Counted from the first letter of the stretch, positions 27,091 to 36,168 are shown. The stretch is DNA of 64,000 nt from Nitrosospira briensis (GCF_900115125.1 NZ_FOVJ01000002.1:496001-560000); one strand, 5' to 3'. Numbers and translations: made by a program. The notes: generated by a model not told the origin, from the letters alone.

Positions 27091-27472
27091 GGTTGATTGA
27101 GAATTTAGTGGCGAGGAAATCAGCGCTTATCAAGCAAGGTCCATATTCTGGCAATGCTTGCGCTGCAACGTGACTGAAGTTTGCGCCGTTTACACCATGA
27201 GCGTCCAGGCCCTTCAAGGCATCGCGCTACACCTGTGTACACAGGCGTAGCGGACAGCGCTCCTGGATGAAGTCGCGACAGCAGGTCTGTCCCGTGTTTC
27301 CATTTAAGCTGTTTTCTGTGGCAAAACGACTCCCTTTTGCGACACTGAAAACGAACACAACGGAAACCTTTGCTCGTCTCTCGCCTGAGAGACAAGAAAA
27401 AAATATTAATCGACCCCCCCTCATGACTCGGCATGAAGGGAGTGGGGAGCAGCAAAAGAGGTGCCGCGAGGC
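27091..27472. other. Gap containing a long palindrome
   Basis: About 380 bases between the convergent oxygenase gene and the minus-strand unknown operon. The only structure seen is the palindrome at 27225-27252, listed separately. No supported ORF. Confidence 0.4.
27225..27252. repeat. 28-bp near-perfect palindrome
   Basis: The centre CCTGTGTACACAGG (27232-27245) is a perfect 14-base palindrome. It is flanked by CGCTAC and GTAGCG, with a single mismatched pair (A at 27231, C at 27246), giving a 28-base dyad. No gene start is close. It could be a protein-binding site, a transposon-end relic or a cruciform-type sequence. Confidence 0.7.
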
Positions 27473-27898
27473 TTAGGAGATAATGAGACGAGCAGTCCCT
27501 CTAAGCGTTAGCGTTTCGTACGTCTCGACCTGCAGCCCATTACCAGTGCCTCCGGGAGCGGTAAAAGGAGTTTGCTGGGTGGTGATTATCGCTGTTGTCT
27601 CAATAGGGAATTCTCTCTCTTCCTCTGGCAGATGAATCGTGGGTAACAGCAGGGTCAGGAAAACGACGTGCGAATCCGGGACTTGCTCGATCAACACCGT
27701 GACAAGCAGTTTACTGATTTGAATCTCGCTTATACTTATCTCATCTCCACGGAAAGTGCGGCTTTCGCCGTCCTCATCCTTATAAGTGAGCACGGGTTCT
27801 CCGGGAAAGCTCGTTGTCGCAAAGATGATCTCCTTATTTTCTCCTTGCAGGGTGTATTCATTCGGTTCTCGTTGTGGGGTAGCTGCACCATTAGCCAT
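27473..27898 (-). CDS. Conserved-looking hypothetical protein
   Basis: A 141-residue soluble acidic protein of unknown function with beta-rich character (EYTLQGENKEIIFATTSFPG, PVLTYKDEDGESRTFRGDEI, SKLLVTVLIEQVPDSHVVFL, ETLTLRGTARLIIS). ATG at 27898 is chosen because GGAAGGAGAATTGAA precedes it, a strong Shine-Dalgarno; the frame stays open further upstream without one. The pattern EIIFATT...TLRGTA suggests a small barrel. It follows a 54-residue ORF with its own strong ribosome-binding site, so the two probably form an operon. No family recognised. Confidence 0.72.
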   Translation of the reverse strand: MANGAATPQREPNEYTLQGENKEIIFATTSFPGEPVLTYKDEDGESRTFRGDEISISEIQISKLLVTVLIEQVPDSHVVFLTLLLPTIHLPEEEREFPIETTAIITTQQTPFTAPGGTGNGLQVETYETLTLRGTARLIIS

Positions 27899-27954
27899 TT
27901 CAATTCTCCTTCCGGTTGATTGTTGATCGTATCTTCCTGTGTGGACAGTGACTT

Positions 27955-28119
27955 CTAAATGGGGCGGCACAATCCCTTCGGTAAAACACCCTCTATTTTC
28001 GTTACTATTACCCTATACCCAAGGGGATGATCGGTATCTTCTGGCGGTAATTTTCCTACTGCGTCTTTTAGCGCGTCGCCGAAGTCAAAATTTGCCGACC
28101 ATCCTGTAGCTTGACTCAT
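27955..28119 (-). CDS. 54-residue hypothetical protein
   Basis: A short ORF (MSQATGWSANFDFGDALKDA at the N-terminus, then VGKLPPEDTDHPLGYRVIVT, ending LPKGLCRPI). ATG at 28119 is preceded by TAGGAGGAAAC, an almost ideal Shine-Dalgarno at good spacing, which is the main support. It ends 56 bases before the 141-residue gene on the same strand. The composition is that of a compact soluble protein. No family recognised; it could be a small partner protein. Confidence 0.65.
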   Translation of the reverse strand: MSQATGWSANFDFGDALKDAVGKLPPEDTDHPLGYRVIVTKIEGVLPKGLCRPI

Positions 28120-28723
28120 GTTTCCTCCTATCTGTCAGCCTATGAAGTGGTTAAAAGCGCAACTAAAGTTGCATCTACCGCATACCGCTTTAGTTGACTG
28201 TCCACGTCGTCATCTTGCGAGCACATTACCCCGCAATCTGTGCGGAAACGAACTCTGTTAGAAGTGCAACTTAATGAAGCGAGCATTAATATTTTCGAGG
28301 CATATCGTTTCGCCCTTGCCCCCACAAGCGCCCCCAATCCTCTGCGAAGAGGGCTTGGGGGGATAAGCATCATGCGGATGCATGAAACACAGGCCAGCCA
28401 TGTATGACGCACCACCTTTATTTTCACTTGGAAAAGTTGTAGCAACGAGCACCGTGGCGGGATCAAGCGAAGCGCATTGCGCCGCATGGAGCTATATGAA
28501 GCTGGTTAACCGCATGAATACCAACCCGCCTCCCTGGAAACATCACAGTTTAATTTAGGGATGCCAGCCATCACTTTTATAAAACTTGTTTTTCCTGCAT
28601 TGCCATCTATAAATGAAATGAAATGGCTGCTGCGACTACAGTTCGACTGTTAAGAAAACACCCAGCGCGAGGGGGACCGGTTAATGCAATGAGCATTGGC
28701 CCGGCACCAAAAAGGAGTCCGCC
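28120..28723. other. 600-base gap with one strong hairpin
   Basis: No convincing ORF on either strand. A strong hairpin lies at 28331-28361. The gap separates the divergent small unknown operon (minus) and the secreted HExxH protein (plus), so promoters for both should lie here, though none could be fixed. Confidence 0.35.
28331..28361. repeat. Two-step GC-rich hairpin
   Basis: Outer stem CCCCCAA with TTGGGGG (7 pairs) and inner stem CCTCT with AGAGG (5 pairs) around a GCGA tetraloop. There is no T-tract on either side, so it is not a standard terminator. It could be a structured RNA element or a repeat relic. Confidence 0.6.
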
Positions 28724-29518
28724 GTGTTCCACATCACCGTATTTGCACTTGGCGCAATCATCGCGAGCAATGCTTCCGCACATCAGGTGATAAATGCCGA
28801 GGCCGGTCGGGTTGGCCCCGGCAGTACCCCGGCCGTAAATTACCGAATGCATAAAGCGATCGAGTTGCCGAACAAACCCGGCCATTTAAACCGGTTGGCT
28901 GCGGTAGATACCCAGGATAAGCCCCGTTGCGCCGCGGACGGCGTGTGTAACCTTGCGGTGTGCAGCGCGACACAAGATCCGGATTGTCCCAACGACCTGC
29001 CGCCGGGCGCGGGAGCCGAACCCGCAACCACTGCGGCGGTTTCTCTTGAAACTGTCGATTGCACCAGCACGCAATCTGTGGATATCCTCGCCGTAGCCTG
29101 GAATTTGGTAGATGACTGGACCAACTTTGAACGCACGATCGAGTCGGCTACCGGTTCCAATCTGGGTAATTGCATTCGGAGCCGATTCAGGGATAACGCC
29201 CGTGTGATCTGCGAGCAACAGACTAACTGCAACAACAAAGGCCGCTGCGTCTTGGGCCGGTCTTCGCCTCTCAACAAGACCACCCGGATTTTTGGCACCT
29301 TCTTTAACAATATTGCCAACGCTGCGGCCCCTGACCGCCGCGCCTGCTATGCGGCGCTGCTGATGCATGAATTCTCGCATTCCTGTGATCGAGTCTTTGA
29401 ACAGCCGCGCGCCGAAGCCCGCGAAACAGCCGCTTTTACTTATTGGCGAACACGCTTTCCTGGAACATCGGGCTGGACCAGGACTGGCACCAATGGAACA
29501 GGTTGCGGCCTGGATTAA
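28724..29518 (+). CDS. Secreted cysteine-rich protein with HExxH metallopeptidase-like motif
   Basis: A 264-residue exported protein. GTG at 28724 has AAGGAG nine bases upstream; a signal peptide (FALGAIIASNASAH) follows. The middle has clustered cysteines (CAADGVCNLAVCSATQDPDC, NCIRSRF, CEQQTNCNNKGRC) likely to form disulphides. Near residue 220 it reads LLMHEFSHSCDRVF, giving the zinc motif HEFSH, with ARETAAF 18 residues on as a possible third-ligand region. That pattern is that of a small zinc metallopeptidase, but no named family is recognised. It could also be a non-enzymatic relative. It lies alone in the gene-poor stretch. Confidence 0.7.
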   Translation: MFHITVFALGAIIASNASAHQVINAEAGRVGPGSTPAVNYRMHKAIELPNKPGHLNRLAAVDTQDKPRCAADGVCNLAVCSATQDPDCPNDLPPGAGAEPATTAAVSLETVDCTSTQSVDILAVAWNLVDDWTNFERTIESATGSNLGNCIRSRFRDNARVICEQQTNCNNKGRCVLGRSSPLNKTTRIFGTFFNNIANAAAPDRRACYAALLMHEFSHSCDRVFEQPRAEARETAAFTYWRTRFPGTSGWTRTGTNGTGCGLD

Positions 29519-29678
29519 GCTTTTATTGGGGGGACAATGGCTGTGGAATGGAATTCCGTTCCAGCCTACCTGCTGAGCCAACCGGAAACATGCTCTTCTT
29601 GATATCAGGATTTCACGGAAACAAGCAACTCTTAGTCCCAGTCATCCCATCCCTTGCAAGCCCAAACTGGAGAAATGT

Positions 29679-30176
29679 ATGGAAAGCACTCAGAGGATCA
29701 CCCCATGCTTGTGGTTCGATGATCAAGCAGAAGAGGCAGTTGAGCTTTATACCGGTATTTTTCAGAATTCAAAGATACTGAATATTTCCCGCTATGGAGA
29801 AGCAGGCCGTGAGATACACGGGAAATCAGCGGGAACCGTAATGACTATTGCATTCGAACTTGATGGACAAACTTTTACCGCGCTTAACGGCGGCCCGGAG
29901 TTCAAGTTTAATGAGGCCATCTCGTTTCAAGTCAATTGTGAGACTCAAAAAGAAGTGGACTATTACTGGCAGAAGTTGTCCGAGGGTGGAGATGAAAAAG
30001 CACAGCAGTGCGGCTGGCTCAAGGACAAATACGGCGTTTCCTGGCAAATTGTTCCCGGCGTTTTGTTCGATATGCTGAATGACCCCGAATCCAAAAAATC
30101 GCAAAGAGCCATGGAAGCCATGCTTCGCATGAAGAAAATCGACATTGATGAACTGAAGCGCGCATATGCTGGATAG
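29679..30176 (+). CDS. VOC-family protein (PhnB/YjdN-like, '3-demethylubiquinone methyltransferase' fold)
   Basis: A 165-residue protein of the vicinal-oxygen-chelate superfamily. It opens with RITPCLWFDDQAEEAVELYTGIF, typical of the PhnB-like group, and has GTVMTIAFELDGQTFTALNGGP and a C-terminal KYGVSWQIVPGVLFDML. The group is often misnamed a ubiquinone methyltransferase; no methyltransferase motif is present. Substrate unknown. ATG at 29679 has no strong ribosome-binding site. Confidence 0.85.
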   Translation: MESTQRITPCLWFDDQAEEAVELYTGIFQNSKILNISRYGEAGREIHGKSAGTVMTIAFELDGQTFTALNGGPEFKFNEAISFQVNCETQKEVDYYWQKLSEGGDEKAQQCGWLKDKYGVSWQIVPGVLFDMLNDPESKKSQRAMEAMLRMKKIDIDELKRAYAG

Positions 30177-30279
30177 CTTTGGTGTGCTTGAAAGTGGTAG
30201 CGTTGTGTATGAATGGCTGCTCTAAGTTATGCTGCTTACAGCCCATTCCTGATAACTGCTACATACATTTCAGCAGAAT

Positions 30280-30960
30280 ATGAACCTGACAGTTGCAATG
30301 CCTGGCCTTCCTTCTAAACATGTGGTCCGGCAAGCGCAATACTTTGATGCTCCGATGCTCACGCTTACGCTGGCAGCGGCGTTTGAGAACGATCCGGTTG
30401 CGAACTTTTGTATTCGTGCCGATGCAGGCCGCAAGCGGGTGATGAGAGCCGGTTTCAAGCGAGCTCTGGACTTATATCAACCGTACGGCTTGACCTTCAT
30501 CGCTAACAATGGAGCAGGTACCGCAGTCTGGACCCGCCATGATCAGTGGCAACTTACGTTCTGGCAGGAATGTTCGCTCATTCCACTATATATACGCGTC
30601 TGTGGCATCAATCGCTTCATGCGCCTCAGCCGGGGATTCGACGCGATGAAGTCGCATCACCCGGTCGAGCGGCATTATTATCTATACTTGCTCGGGGTAC
30701 ATCCCGATTACCAGTCCCAAGGCCTGGGCAGTGCTCTGCTGTGCGCCATGCTCGAGCGTTGCGACCGCGAGCAGATGCCGGCATACCTTGAAGCATCCAG
30801 CCCCCGTAATATTCCCTTCTACCAGCGACATGGATTCAGGGTAATCAGGAAATTCCAGTTCGGCCCTGGAGGTCCCCCTATGGCAGCGATGTGGCGGGAA
30901 CCGCAGCAAGGCGGCAAAGCTGCTCAATACCGTAATACCGCGTTGCAGGCCAAATTTTAG
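30280..30960 (+). CDS. GNAT-family N-acetyltransferase
   Basis: A 226-residue acyltransferase. The acetyl-CoA motif A is clear (YLLGVHPDYQSQGLGSALL, near residues 143-162; the Q-x-x-G-x-G core binds the pyrophosphate), followed by PAYLEASSPRNIPFYQRHGF, the usual motif B. The N-terminal half is typical of the larger GNATs that act on small molecules. Substrate unknown. The start is uncertain because no Shine-Dalgarno is seen; ATG at 30298 is an alternative. Confidence 0.88.
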   Translation: MNLTVAMPGLPSKHVVRQAQYFDAPMLTLTLAAAFENDPVANFCIRADAGRKRVMRAGFKRALDLYQPYGLTFIANNGAGTAVWTRHDQWQLTFWQECSLIPLYIRVCGINRFMRLSRGFDAMKSHHPVERHYYLYLLGVHPDYQSQGLGSALLCAMLERCDREQMPAYLEASSPRNIPFYQRHGFRVIRKFQFGPGGPPMAAMWREPQQGGKAAQYRNTALQAKF

Positions 30961-31161
30961 CGTCCCTTCACCCTTCGTTGGCTTGCCCGGGCTTGCTCAC
31001 CAGGTTCAGCGACATTACACCTTCACACAAGACGCTTGACGATGGCTTGCGTTAAAATGAAAACGGCACCACAAGTTTGGAGCCACTCGGCTGTACTCCG
31101 CCAGGCGTCTCCCGCCAGGTAGACGAATCATTCCATCGAATTGCACGCCTGTGAGAACACG

Positions 31162-31365
31162 ATGACAACGAATAACACAAAAAACGAGATTGACAACCAG
31201 TCTCTTGAAAACATGAGCAAGTTATTATCCAATCAATCGGTTCTCGGGGAACCTGAACCCTGGGAAAAGTGGGAAACCCAGTTGTGCTTGTGGAGCATAG
31301 GCATCGGTATAGCGGGACTTGTAATCCTGGGTGTTCTAGTAGACCTGTTCCTGCTCCCCGGATAA
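31162..31365 (+). CDS. Small single-helix membrane protein
   Basis: A 67-residue protein with a polar, Asn-rich N-terminus and one C-terminal membrane helix (LWSIGIGIAGLVILGVLVDLFLL). ATG at 31162 is preferred over a TTG seven codons upstream. It ends 4 bases before the DUF5395-like gene and is probably co-transcribed with it and the YeiH-type exporter. Function unknown; it may be a small subunit of that module. Confidence 0.65.
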   Translation: MTTNNTKNEIDNQSLENMSKLLSNQSVLGEPEPWEKWETQLCLWSIGIGIAGLVILGVLVDLFLLPG

Positions 31366-31369
31366 ACGG

Positions 31370-31648
31370 ATGACAGCCGATCTGGAGGTCCGGTTGATAC
31401 ATGACGGCATCAAGTGGGTCGCGTACCACCAAAGCTTCGAAGCCTGCGGACATACCCTGCTCGATCTGGACCAGGACCTGACCCGGTGTCTTCTGGATAC
31501 GCAATTATTCCCCGACAATACCCAGGTCACCGTATTCATGGTTTTTGACTATAACTGTATCCCCACCTGGATACGGCAGTACGCGTATCATTACTTCAAC
31601 CGCCACGTTCGGTTGAATTTGAAATCACCCCTACTGAAAGGACAGTAA
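31370..31648 (+). CDS. DUF5395-like small soluble protein
   Basis: A 92-residue protein with sequence LEVRLIHDGIKWVAYHQSFE, LLDLDQDLTRCLLD and FDYNCIPTWIRQYAYHYFNR, matching what is remembered of DUF5395, a family found beside YeiH-type transporters. It sits between the small membrane protein (4 bases away) and the exporter gene (23 bases away). Function unknown. Family membership is from memory of the motif and should be checked. Confidence 0.65.
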   Translation: MTADLEVRLIHDGIKWVAYHQSFEACGHTLLDLDQDLTRCLLDTQLFPDNTQVTVFMVFDYNCIPTWIRQYAYHYFNRHVRLNLKSPLLKGQ

Positions 31649-31671
31649 ACCGGAGGCAGGAAACAAGCGAA

Positions 31672-33126
31672 ATGAACAGAAAATGGTATTCCGGCATGGC
31701 AAGAACGGAAGACTGGTGGGCTGTCTGGCTGGGGCTCACCATGTTCCTGGCAAGCGTCAGTTCACTCTGGGGATTGGATCTGACCGGGTGGATGGCAAAG
31801 CCCAACACCTGGGTATGGGGAAAGTTTTCCTTTGACGCCGTATTGAAAGCCAGCGGCAAACAGGGCTGGCATCCAGTACTGTCATGGCTGGTAACCTATC
31901 TGGTATTCACCGCGCTGACTTGTCTGGCTGCGTGGGCGATGAAATTCGATCTAAAACGGTTCGTCGCCGGATGGACCGTGCTTTTTGTAATGACCTGGAT
32001 CATATGGATCATTGGACAGGAAGCGCATTTCAAGGTGCCCGTCAATGAGTTCGCCAAGTTCGGCTTATCCTGGGGATTATCACTTGGAGGTGGTTTCTCT
32101 TATCTGCTGGCCCTCTTGGTCGGGCTGATCATCGGAAACTTTTTCAAGGGTACCGCGGGGTTTCTCAGCGAAGCTGCGAAGCCGGAATGGTTTATCAAAA
32201 CAGCAATCGTCTTTCTGGGTATTAAAATCGGCGTCATGTCCATGGAGGCAGCCGGTTTCATTACCGAGCTCGTCATAACCGGCATTGCGGCCACCTTTGT
32301 CGCGTACATGTTGTTCTGGCCAATTGTCTATGCTCTGGGCCGCAGAGTGTTCCACCTGTCGCGCGATGCTTCGGCCGTACTCGCTTCCGGCATTTCCATT
32401 TGCGGCGTATCGGCTGCCATTGCCACTGCCGGCGCCATCCGCGCCCGTCCTGTAATTCCGGTCGTCGTCTCGATACTGGTCGTGATCTTTGCCATGTTCG
32501 AACTCATCATCCTGCCCGGTTTTTATACTGCAATAGCGCCAAACCAGCCCATCGTCAACGGATCTGCCTTGGGATTGACGGTTAAAACCGATGGCGCCGA
32601 CGCAGCGGCCGGGGCAATGCTCGATGAACTGATGCGGGCCAATGCCGAGGCTAATCTGGGTGTGAGATGGAAGGAAGGCTGGATTTTAATGGCTTCACTG
32701 ACCACTAAAATCTGGATTGATATGTTCATTGGCGTTTGGGCTTTCGTATTGGCGCTTGTATGGGTCTACAAAGTGGAGCGCCAACCCGGGCAATCAAAGG
32801 TCGGACTCATGGAAATCTGGCACCGGTTTCCCAAATTCGTACTGGGCTACCTGCTGGTGTGGTTTTCATACATCACCATTGCTTCCACCGGACCGGAAAT
32901 TGCCAAAACCTTGCATGAAGCTGCGACTCCGGTGGAAGGGTCCATGCGTACCATGATGTTCATGCTGACTTTCCTCAGCATAGGCGTCATAACCGATTTC
33001 AGTAAACTCAGGGGTATGGGCAAGCTCGCATTACTTTATGCAATTGCCTTATTCGGAATCATTGCCCCCATCGCTTACGCTGTTGCCTGGATATTCCATC
33101 GCGGCATGATGCCGCCTGCTCTTTAA
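31672..33126 (+). CDS. YeiH-family (UPF0324) putative sulfate/anion exporter
   Basis: A 484-residue membrane protein with about eleven hydrophobic segments. It carries the family text GLIIGNFFKG, KTAIVFLGIKIGVMS, SGISICGVSAAIATAGAIRA and the late MMFMLTFLSIGVITDFSKL. The group is annotated as putative sulfate or sulfonate exporters, but few members are characterised, so the substrate here is inferred. It is the third gene of a likely operon with two small proteins. The N-terminal extension (about 60 residues) makes it longer than the E. coli YeiH type. Confidence 0.88.
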   Translation: MNRKWYSGMARTEDWWAVWLGLTMFLASVSSLWGLDLTGWMAKPNTWVWGKFSFDAVLKASGKQGWHPVLSWLVTYLVFTALTCLAAWAMKFDLKRFVAGWTVLFVMTWIIWIIGQEAHFKVPVNEFAKFGLSWGLSLGGGFSYLLALLVGLIIGNFFKGTAGFLSEAAKPEWFIKTAIVFLGIKIGVMSMEAAGFITELVITGIAATFVAYMLFWPIVYALGRRVFHLSRDASAVLASGISICGVSAAIATAGAIRARPVIPVVVSILVVIFAMFELIILPGFYTAIAPNQPIVNGSALGLTVKTDGADAAAGAMLDELMRANAEANLGVRWKEGWILMASLTTKIWIDMFIGVWAFVLALVWVYKVERQPGQSKVGLMEIWHRFPKFVLGYLLVWFSYITIASTGPEIAKTLHEAATPVEGSMRTMMFMLTFLSIGVITDFSKLRGMGKLALLYAIALFGIIAPIAYAVAWIFHRGMMPPAL

Positions 33127-33480
33127 TAAACGCTGCTGTGAGGAGGTCCGGGTAGCAGGGGCGAACCGGAACGCCTATCGAAAGATGAAACTTGAACATC
33201 TGTCGTGTTATTCCCCTTAAGCTTCAATCAGGTTGATTCATCCAGTACCAGAGCGCGCCTCATGCGCTCCTTGTTACTTTTTCATTGCGGCGAGATTCAC
33301 CTGCGCTTGATAACCCTTGGCTGGGCACTACACTACTAATGGAAGTCATCTCTTTGCGCTAACGTATCGCCATTTGATAAAGATTCGCAACGGAAATCAG
33401 GCAGAATTGCCTTTTCTTCCCGAAGGCCACGGCAGGATCAGCGAATCTCCCCACAAATTATCGGGTCGGCCAAATCGATT
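33127..33480. other. Gap between YeiH-type gene and second HpnN-like gene
   Basis: About 350 bases with no supported ORF or hairpin. It presumably contains the promoter for the downstream RND gene, but no clear boxes were found. Confidence 0.35.
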
Positions 33481-36168
33481 ATGTCAATTAGCCGCAGTTA
33501 CACAATTTGGGGAAACTGGACGCTTGCCCATCCTTTTACGGCGCTGTCCGTATTAGTTGCGCTCGGAGTTCTGGCCGCCCACTACACAGTCGGTCATTTG
33601 ACCATCGATACCGATACCACCAAGCTCGTTGCTCCCGATGCGCCTTTTCAGCAATACCGCCGCGTTTATGAACAGGCTTTTTCACAGGATTTGAGCACAC
33701 TGCTGCTTGTGGTTGAGTCGGATACGCCTGAATTGACCAAATCCTCCAGCAGAAAACTGCTGGACCTGCTCAACAAGGATGCGGATCACTTCAATTCGGC
33801 CTACATTCCCAATGACAACGAATTTTTCCGTCAGAACGGCCTGCTTTATCTGGATACTGACGAGTTACAGGCCTTATCAAATAACCTGTTGGTCGCCCAG
33901 CCGTTTCTCGGCAGAATTGGCCAGGAACCCAATCTGAAAGGTTTTTTTTCTATTTTTGAGGATGCCCTGAAGGCCACAGCCAAGGCTACGGATAATGAGG
34001 CAAGCGGCACAGCCCAGGTTATCCCCATCGATCTGGCCGCGCTGGCCGACAAGATCGCGCTGGTTTTGCACAAAACGGCCAATGGCGAAAATGCTCTGCT
34101 CTCCTGGGAGTCGCTGATCACCGAAAAAAGAAGACATTCCAGCGAGGAGTTCATCATAGCTTCGCCCAAGCTCGATCACTCGGAAATCCGTCCCGCCCAA
34201 GGCGCGATCGAGGCCATCCGGAAAGCCGCGGCCATTATTCAGGAACCCGGCTTGCCGGCTGTCAAGGTTTGGGTGACGGGCGAGATCGGCCTTGAAGATG
34301 ACGAGCTTGCGGGCATCAGCACGGGCACCTTTACCGCCAGCGTTTTCTCCATTGTCCTGGTGTTATTTATTTTGCTGGTTGCCTACCGGTCCATCCTGCT
34401 TACACTCGCCACCCTGCTGACCTTGGCCTTGGGCATGCTTTTCTGCGGGGCATTCGCGGCTATTGCAGTGAAGGAATTAAACCTGATTTCACTCGCTTTC
34501 GCGGTATCCAATATCGGCTTGGGCGTGGAATATGGGATTCATTTTTGCTTGCGCTACAAGGACAATTTAAAGGAGCACGGCAATAAAGAGGTGGCGCTGC
34601 GCAATGCCTTCATGACAGTTGGCCCGTCACTGTTGCTGGCTGCCGGAACCACATCCATCGGACTGTACGCTTTCATGCCCACCGATTACAAGGGCGTCGC
34701 CGAGCTTGGCCTGCTGGCAGGAACCAGCCTTTTTATTTGCCTGTTAATCACGCTGGTTTCCCTGCCATCCCTGCTAAAAATCCTGCCGGCGCCTGCGAAG
34801 CCCGGCTTGAAGAAAGGTCAACACCCCCTCTCGAACCTGTCCGGGAAGCTGGCGGCCTTACCGATCCGATATGCCAAACCCGTTTCCTTTACCGCCCTCG
34901 TTCTCGCTCTCATCTCCATCGTATTGGCATTTGACGTGAAGACGGATTTCAATCCGATCGAGCTTCGCGACCCCCATACCGAATCGGTTATCGCGTTCAA
35001 GAAATTGATGGAAGACGAAGACACCTCACCGATGATGTTGAACGTCCTGGCCAAGGATGAGAACAGCACAAGAATTCTGCAAAAAAAACTGTCGGCACTG
35101 GATTCCGTTGGCAAGACCATCAGTCTTTTTGACCTTCAGCCCACGGACCAGGAGGAAAAACTGGCCCTGGTTGAAGAACTGGGGCTGATACTTGGGCCGC
35201 AGGTGCAGCATTTCCCCCAATTGGAAACCAATGTCGACCCGGTCCCCGGCATCATCCGGCTGATAAAAGCCATCGATATTGTCCTGCTCCAAAAAGCCGA
35301 TGCCCGTAACCGCGCGTCGTTGACGAAGTTAAAAACAGAATTGCAGAAAATTTTGAGCGAGCTCGATGCACAATCGCAATCCAGCCGAAAGATTTTTATC
35401 GAAAAAATACAGACTGCACTGCTTGGCACGTTGCCGCAGGTAATGAGGGAATTATCAACCAGCCTGAAAGCCGGACCTGTCAGCCTGGACGACCTGCCTG
35501 CCGACATCAAGGATCGATGGCTGAGCAAGGACGGCTGGTACCGGATCCAGATTTTTCCTAAAAAAAACCTGAATGATCTGACCAATCTGAAGGAATTTAT
35601 TATCGAAGTGCAATCGGTCGCCTCCGAAACAACCGGCCTGCCAATCATTTATTGGGAATCCATGAAGGAAGTCATCGCAGCCTTTCAACAGGCTATCGTG
35701 ATTGCTCTGGTCGCGATTGCGCTGGTTTTGCTTGCTATCCGGCGCGACGTCCTGGATACAACGCTGGTCATGATAACGCTTATACTAGCAGGGCTTTTTA
35801 CCATTGCCTGCGCCACTCTCACCAAGACACCCATCAATTTCGCCAACATCATTGCCCTGCCGCTGTTATTGGGACTGGGAGTCGACAATGGCATCCACAT
35901 GCTCGTCAAGCTGCGCGAGTCACTTTCCGGCCCGGAAGATGAGGATATTTACCAGTCCAGCACCGCCAGAGCCATATTTTTCGGGGCTCTGACCACTTCA
36001 TCCAGCTTTGGAGGATTGGCTTTCTCGCCGCATGCTGGCATCTCCAGCATGGGTTTGATCATTACCATAGGCATATTCTGGATCATGGTTTGCACATTTA
36101 TTATTCTTCCTGCGCTGAGCAAGCTGATATTAAGCCGCAAGGAGCTTGAGCAACGACGGGTGGGATAA
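33481..36168 (+). CDS. Second HpnN-like RND/MMPL transporter
   Basis: An 895-residue RND-superfamily protein of the same type as the edge gene at 1-1460. Both share the opening layout, the NDNEFFRQNGLLY-type periplasmic segment, GLGVEYGIHFCLRYKD and DYKGVAELGLLAGTS. It has an N-terminal helix, a periplasmic domain, six helices, a second periplasmic domain (about 460-740) and a second helix set ending LIITIGIFWIMVCTFIILPAL. HpnN proteins transport hopanoids to the outer membrane. This copy is away from other hopanoid genes, so a different lipid is possible. ATG at 33481 lacks a clear Shine-Dalgarno. Confidence 0.85.
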   Translation: MSISRSYTIWGNWTLAHPFTALSVLVALGVLAAHYTVGHLTIDTDTTKLVAPDAPFQQYRRVYEQAFSQDLSTLLLVVESDTPELTKSSSRKLLDLLNKDADHFNSAYIPNDNEFFRQNGLLYLDTDELQALSNNLLVAQPFLGRIGQEPNLKGFFSIFEDALKATAKATDNEASGTAQVIPIDLAALADKIALVLHKTANGENALLSWESLITEKRRHSSEEFIIASPKLDHSEIRPAQGAIEAIRKAAAIIQEPGLPAVKVWVTGEIGLEDDELAGISTGTFTASVFSIVLVLFILLVAYRSILLTLATLLTLALGMLFCGAFAAIAVKELNLISLAFAVSNIGLGVEYGIHFCLRYKDNLKEHGNKEVALRNAFMTVGPSLLLAAGTTSIGLYAFMPTDYKGVAELGLLAGTSLFICLLITLVSLPSLLKILPAPAKPGLKKGQHPLSNLSGKLAALPIRYAKPVSFTALVLALISIVLAFDVKTDFNPIELRDPHTESVIAFKKLMEDEDTSPMMLNVLAKDENSTRILQKKLSALDSVGKTISLFDLQPTDQEEKLALVEELGLILGPQVQHFPQLETNVDPVPGIIRLIKAIDIVLLQKADARNRASLTKLKTELQKILSELDAQSQSSRKIFIEKIQTALLGTLPQVMRELSTSLKAGPVSLDDLPADIKDRWLSKDGWYRIQIFPKKNLNDLTNLKEFIIEVQSVASETTGLPIIYWESMKEVIAAFQQAIVIALVAIALVLLAIRRDVLDTTLVMITLILAGLFTIACATLTKTPINFANIIALPLLLGLGVDNGIHMLVKLRESLSGPEDEDIYQSSTARAIFFGALTTSSSFGGLAFSPHAGISSMGLIITIGIFWIMVCTFIILPALSKLILSRKELEQRRVG

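Noticed and set aside
28886-29581. 231-codon minus-strand frame over the HExxH protein
   Set aside because: The plus-strand frame has a signal peptide, a Shine-Dalgarno and a metal motif; the minus frame has none of these.
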